This document shows, in pieces, positions 5,838 to 8,898 of a stretch of 8,898 nucleotides of DNA. Below the pieces are notes generated by a model. It was not told the DNA's origin. It saw only the letters and a program-made list of their open reading frames with translations, and made no database searches. Within the stretch, counting starts at the first letter, position 1. Every line of letters starts with the position of its first letter. A program made the translations under genes and the position numbers. The stretch comes from Candidatus Galloscillospira excrementavium (GTDB lineage: Bacteria > Bacillota > Clostridia > Oscillospirales > Oscillospiraceae), in the NCBI GenBank assembly GCA_018711785.1, contig DVHW01000226.1, forward strand, positions 1-8,898, written 5' to 3'.

Positions 5838-6865
5838 TTAAGACCATCAAGGCCCTGTGCGCGCTGGACGGCGTATCCAGCTGGGAGGAGGAGGTCCGCG
5901 CCTGGATCAAGGAGCAGGCGGCCCCCTACGCCGACGAGATGCGGGTGGACGCCATGGGCAGCCTTATCGTGTTCAAAAAGGGCAGGAAGGCCACGGGGAA
6001 CAAGCTTCTGCTGGCCGCCCACATGGACGAGGTTGGCCTGATTGTCCGCGCCATCACCGACGACGGCTACCTCAAGTTCTCCTGCGTGGGCGGCATCGAC
6101 CGCCGTGTGCTGATTGGGAAGCAGGTGAGCGTGGGCCGGAAGAAGATTCCCGGCATCATCGGCCTCAAGGCCTATCATCTGGTCAGCGAGGAGGAGGAGA
6201 AGCGCACCCCCAAGGTGGAGGACCTCTATATCGACATCGGAGCCCGGGACAGGGAATCCGCCCAGGCGCTGGTCCGCCTGGGGGACTGCGCGGCCTTTGG
6301 CAGTGACATCGTGGAGTTTGGGGACGGGCGCATCAAGGCCAAGGCCCTGGACGACCGGGTGGGCTGCGCTGTGATGCTGGAGCTGCTGAAAGAGGAGCTG
6401 CCCATGGACTGCACCTTCGCCTTTACCGTCCAGGAGGAGGTGGGGTGCCGGGGCGCCTTCGGCGCGGCCTTCTCGGTGACGCCGGAGATCGCCCTGGTCC
6501 TGGAGACCACCACTGCGGCCGACTTGGCGGGGGTGGACGGACACCGCCGGGTGTGCGCCATCGGGGAGGGCCCTGTGATCCCCTTCATGGATGGTGGCTC
6601 GGTGGCTGACCGGAGCCTGTTTGAGCGGATGCGGGCCCTGGCGGAGGAACACCACATCCCCTGGCAGACCAAGCACTATATCTCCGGCGGAAATGACGCC
6701 TCAACCATCCAGCGCAGCAAGGCCGGTGTGCGCACCCTTGTGATGTCGGCTCCCGTGCGGTATCTCCACGCCCCGGCCAGCGTGGCCTGCATCCGGGACT
6801 TTGAACCCATGCTTCAGCTGGCCCGGCTCTTCATCCGGGCGATCGCGGAACAGGAGGAAAATTAA
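5831..6865 (+). CDS. M42 family metalloaminopeptidase, paralogue 2
   Basis: A complete 344-aa M42-family protein, clearly divergent from paralogues 1 and 3. Putative active-site residues are His64 and Asp66 in AHMDEVG, Asp174 in ALDDR, Glu202-Glu203 in QEEVG, and His313 in RYLHAP. The metal-ligand position that is Asp in the other two copies (AVDVT, VMDVT) is Glu225 here (VLETT). Some family members may carry Glu at this site, so activity is likely but specificity may differ. The segment GGNDASTIQ (286-294) replaces the usual GGTDAGAIH. The ATG at 5831 lies inside the last codons of paralogue 1 (ATGCTGA), with AGGAGG at 5815-5820, 10 bases upstream. That overlap implies translational coupling. 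The reading frame is open upstream to 5300, but that extension lies wholly within paralogue 1 and is not coding. Confidence 0.92.
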   Translation: MLIKTIKALCALDGVSSWEEEVRAWIKEQAAPYADEMRVDAMGSLIVFKKGRKATGNKLLLAAHMDEVGLIVRAITDDGYLKFSCVGGIDRRVLIGKQVSVGRKKIPGIIGLKAYHLVSEEEEKRTPKVEDLYIDIGARDRESAQALVRLGDCAAFGSDIVEFGDGRIKAKALDDRVGCAVMLELLKEELPMDCTFAFTVQEEVGCRGAFGAAFSVTPEIALVLETTTAADLAGVDGHRRVCAIGEGPVIPFMDGGSVADRSLFERMRALAEEHHIPWQTKHYISGGNDASTIQRSKAGVRTLVMSAPVRYLHAPASVACIRDFEPMLQLARLFIRAIAEQEEN

Positions 6866-7861
6866 ATGGATATTCTGACCACTCTTCAGACGCTTAACTG
6901 CTGTCACGGCCCTGCCGGGGACGAGGGAGAGATCGCGGATAAGATCGCCGAGCTGGCCCGGCCCTTTGCCGATGAGATCACCCGGGACACCCTGGGCAAT
7001 CTCTTTGTCCACAGAAAGGGGAGCGGTCCCCGGGTGATGTTCGCCGCCCACATGGACTCCATCGGCTTCATCGTCACCCATATCGACGACAAGGGCTTCC
7101 TGCGCTTTGGAAAGGTGGGCGGACTGCGGGCCGCCAGCTGCCTGTACGCCCCGGTGCGGTTCAAAAACGGCGTGAAGGGCGCTGTGGTTTTGGATTGCGG
7201 CACCGACGTGAAGGAGATGACCCTGGACGACCTGTGCATCGACATCGGCGCCCGGGACCGCTCGGAGGCCGAGACCATGGTCCGGGTGGGGGACACCGCG
7301 GTCTTTGACGCGCCGGCCTTTGCCGCCGGGGAGCGGATAGTCTCCCCCTATCTGGACAACCGCATCTCCTGTGTGGCGCTCCTGATGGCCCTGGAGCGGC
7401 TGGGGGAGCGCAGAAACGACCTGTGGTTCATCTTTACCGTCCAGGAGGAGCTGGGCCTGCGGGGGGCCAAGCCCGCAACCTATCAGGTGGAGCCCAAGTA
7501 CGGCGTGGTGATGGACGTGACCCCGGCGGCCGACGAGTGCGGCAGCAAGCACACCAGCAGCAGCGTGCTGGGCGGCGGCGCGGCCATCAAGGTCATGGAC
7601 AGCTCGGTCATCTGCCACCCCCAGATGGTACAGAGGCTGGACGAGCTGGCCAGGGCCAGCGGTATCCCTGCCCAGCGGGACGTGATCCGGGCGGGCGGCA
7701 CCGATGCGGGGGCCATTCACGCCAGCCGCGGCGGCGTCTACACCGGCGGGATCTCCGTGCCCTGCCGCTATGTCCACGCCCCGGTGGAGATGGTGGACCG
7801 GCGGGACGTGGAGGCCTGCGCCGCGCTAGCGGCGGCCTTTGCCCAGGCGGAGCTGGAGTAA
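6866..7861 (+). CDS. M42 family metalloaminopeptidase, paralogue 3
   Basis: A complete 331-aa M42-family protein. The C-terminal block GGTDAGAIHASRGG (277-290) followed by PCRYVHAP is the most canonical of the three copies. Putative active-site residues are His62 and Asp64 in AHMDSIG, Asp164 in YLDNR, Glu194-Glu195 in QEELG, Asp217 in VMDVT and His304 in RYVHAP. The otherwise conserved Glu after the catalytic Asp is Ser65 here, and the second Asp of the DDR motif is Asn165. Because the metal ligands are intact, an active enzyme with altered fine specificity is the simplest reading. The ATG directly abuts the TAA of paralogue 2 with no intergenic base. A strong AGGAGG (6852-6857) sits 8 bases upstream, within the end of the previous gene. 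The product probably acts in the cytosol; no signal peptide or membrane segment is visible. Confidence 0.92.
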   Translation: MDILTTLQTLNCCHGPAGDEGEIADKIAELARPFADEITRDTLGNLFVHRKGSGPRVMFAAHMDSIGFIVTHIDDKGFLRFGKVGGLRAASCLYAPVRFKNGVKGAVVLDCGTDVKEMTLDDLCIDIGARDRSEAETMVRVGDTAVFDAPAFAAGERIVSPYLDNRISCVALLMALERLGERRNDLWFIFTVQEELGLRGAKPATYQVEPKYGVVMDVTPAADECGSKHTSSSVLGGGAAIKVMDSSVICHPQMVQRLDELARASGIPAQRDVIRAGGTDAGAIHASRGGVYTGGISVPCRYVHAPVEMVDRRDVEACAALAAAFAQAELE

Positions 7862-7897
7862 GCGGACGAGAACACAACAAAAGGACTGTGAAATAAA

Positions 7898-8898
7898 ATG
7901 CCTTTACAGATAAGCGGCCGGGTGTGTGAGCTGGCAGACCAGGCACAGAAGGACATCCAGGAGCAGTTTGCCCGTATCGATGCCATTGCGGAGGAGAACA
8001 CCCAGAAGGTGCTCGCGGCCTTCCAGGCACACCGGGTTGCGGAGAGCTATTTTGCCGGCACCACCGGCTACGGATACAACGACCTGGGGCGGGACAAGCT
8101 GGACGAGATCTACGCCGAGCTTTTCGGCGCAGAGGACGCCCTGGTGCGGGTCCAGTTTGTCAACGGGACGCACGCCATCACTGCGGCCTTGTTCGGCGCC
8201 CTGAAGGCGGGGGACATCCTGGTCTCCGCCGTGGGCGCACCCTACGACACGCTGCTGGGCGTCATTGGCGTGGTGGATAAGGGCCCCGGCTCGCTGAAGG
8301 ACTACGGGGTGGGCTACCGCCAGGTGGACGTGACGGCGGACAACCGGCCCGACCTGCCGGGCATCGCGGCGGCGGCAAGGGACCCCAGGGTGAAGGCTGT
8401 GCTCATCCAGCGGTCCCGGGGCTACTCCACCCGGGCTTCCCTGTCGGTGGACGAGATCGGGGCTATCTGCCAGGTGATCCGCAGCGCCAACCCTCATGCC
8501 GCCATCTTGGTGGACAACTGCTACGGCGAGTTTGTGGAGACCAGGGAGCCCACTCAGGTGGGGGCAGACCTGGTGGTGGGCTCCCTCATCAAGAACCCGG
8601 GCGGCGGTCTGGCCCCCACGGGAGGTTATGTGGCCGGGCGGCGGGACCTGGTGGAGGCGGCCGCCATGCGGCTCACCGCGCCGGGCATTGGGAAGGAGTG
8701 CGGCTGCACCTTGGGCAGCAGCCGCAGCCTCTATCAAGGACTTTTCCTTGCCCCCCATACCACCGCCCAGGCGGTCAAGACGGCGGTCTTTGCCGCCCGG
8801 ATGATGGAGCTGCTGGGGTATCGGACCGATCCGGGCTCCCAGGAGATCCGGCACGACATCATCCAGATGCTCCACTTTGGCAGCCCGGAGCCCCTCAA
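7898..8898 (+). CDS. ynbB: Methionine gamma-lyase-like PLP enzyme, YnbB family (3' truncated by window)
   Basis: An open reading frame of 333 codons from ATG 7898 runs off the right edge; the family is about 410-430 aa, so roughly 80-100 residues are missing. The protein matches the YnbB / methionine gamma-lyase-related family (once called aluminium resistance proteins), a fold-type I PLP enzyme. FAGTTGYGYNDLGRDKLDEI lies near the N-terminus (52-71). The cofactor region includes VQFVNGTHAI (85-94) and Asp206 in LVDNCYGEF. Lys232 in GSLIKNPGGGLAPTGGY is the probable Schiff-base lysine. The reaction in this family is poorly established; a C-S lyase role on sulfur amino acids is an inference from homology. 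AAGGA at 7881-7885 is 12 bases from the ATG, rather far, but the in-frame codon upstream is a TAA. The gene follows paralogue 3 after 36 bases with no terminator, so it is probably on the same transcript. Confidence 0.9.
   Translation, partial: MPLQISGRVCELADQAQKDIQEQFARIDAIAEENTQKVLAAFQAHRVAESYFAGTTGYGYNDLGRDKLDEIYAELFGAEDALVRVQFVNGTHAITAALFGALKAGDILVSAVGAPYDTLLGVIGVVDKGPGSLKDYGVGYRQVDVTADNRPDLPGIAAAARDPRVKAVLIQRSRGYSTRASLSVDEIGAICQVIRSANPHAAILVDNCYGEFVETREPTQVGADLVVGSLIKNPGGGLAPTGGYVAGRRDLVEAAAMRLTAPGIGKECGCTLGSSRSLYQGLFLAPHTTAQAVKTAVFAARMMELLGYRTDPGSQEIRHDIIQMLHFGSPEPL

Noticed and set aside
5447..6676. Minus-strand open frame of about 409 codons opposite paralogues 1 and 2
   Set aside because: It spans two real coupled genes, has shadow-like composition and no recognisable domain.
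6701..7777. Minus-strand open frame opposite M42 paralogue 3
   Set aside because: Same antisense artefact; its sequence mirrors the codon pattern of the real gene and has no motif of its own.
7904..8875. Minus-strand open frame opposite the YnbB-like gene
   Set aside because: The plus frame shows a continuous PLP-enzyme protein with the Schiff-base lysine motif; the antisense product is low-complexity.

Overview
The window is a GC-rich (roughly 60-65 % by eye), densely packed stretch of a bacterial chromosome. It looks like a high-GC Clostridia member, most likely Oscillospiraceae-like (Flavonifractor, Oscillibacter and relatives). The support is the trmK-nif3 pair typical of Firmicutes, a Clostridia-style MurD, a YnbB-type PLP enzyme, AGGAGG-type ribosome binding sites and sigma-A promoters. 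Genus is inferred from gene content and style; no search was run. There are no signs of phage, insertion sequences or CRISPR.

Layout. Positions 1-43 hold the last codons of a plus-strand gene, probably a small CxxC zinc-ribbon protein. It converges on yebC and is separated from it by two terminator hairpins. From about 156 to 3240 everything is on the minus strand. In transcription order this is rnpB (RNase P RNA, with its own promoter and terminator), a 68-aa DUF1858 redox-disulfide protein, trmK (tRNA m1A22 methyltransferase), a Nif3/DUF34 dinuclear-metal protein that overlaps trmK, and yebC. The yebC gene has its own good promoter. From about 3317 to the right edge everything is on the plus strand: murD, then three tandem but clearly different M42 (TET-type) metalloaminopeptidase genes, then a methionine-gamma-lyase-like/YnbB PLP enzyme cut by the window end.

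The two halves diverge from a short region (about 3241-3388). It carries two textbook sigma-A promoters back to back: one fires leftward into rnpB and one rightward into murD. The 646 bases without a protein gene (2743-3388) are fully explained by the DUF1858 promoter and operator-like repeats, the rnpB terminator, rnpB itself and the divergent promoters.

How the genes fit together. The left arm is mostly RNA and translation housekeeping: RNase P, tRNA methylation, a YebC translation factor and the conserved Nif3 partner of TrmK. The right arm begins with peptidoglycan precursor synthesis and continues, apparently on the same transcript, into cytosolic peptide turnover by three M42 paralogues and a PLP lyase-like enzyme. 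The most interesting part is this three-gene M42 cassette. Its members differ at residues in and next to the metal site, and they are translationally coupled or abutting, so one mixed TET-like particle is possible. Secondary points are a repeat array over the DUF1858 promoter, a strong U-tract-less hairpin in front of trmK, and a non-canonical DSIASS motif in MurD.
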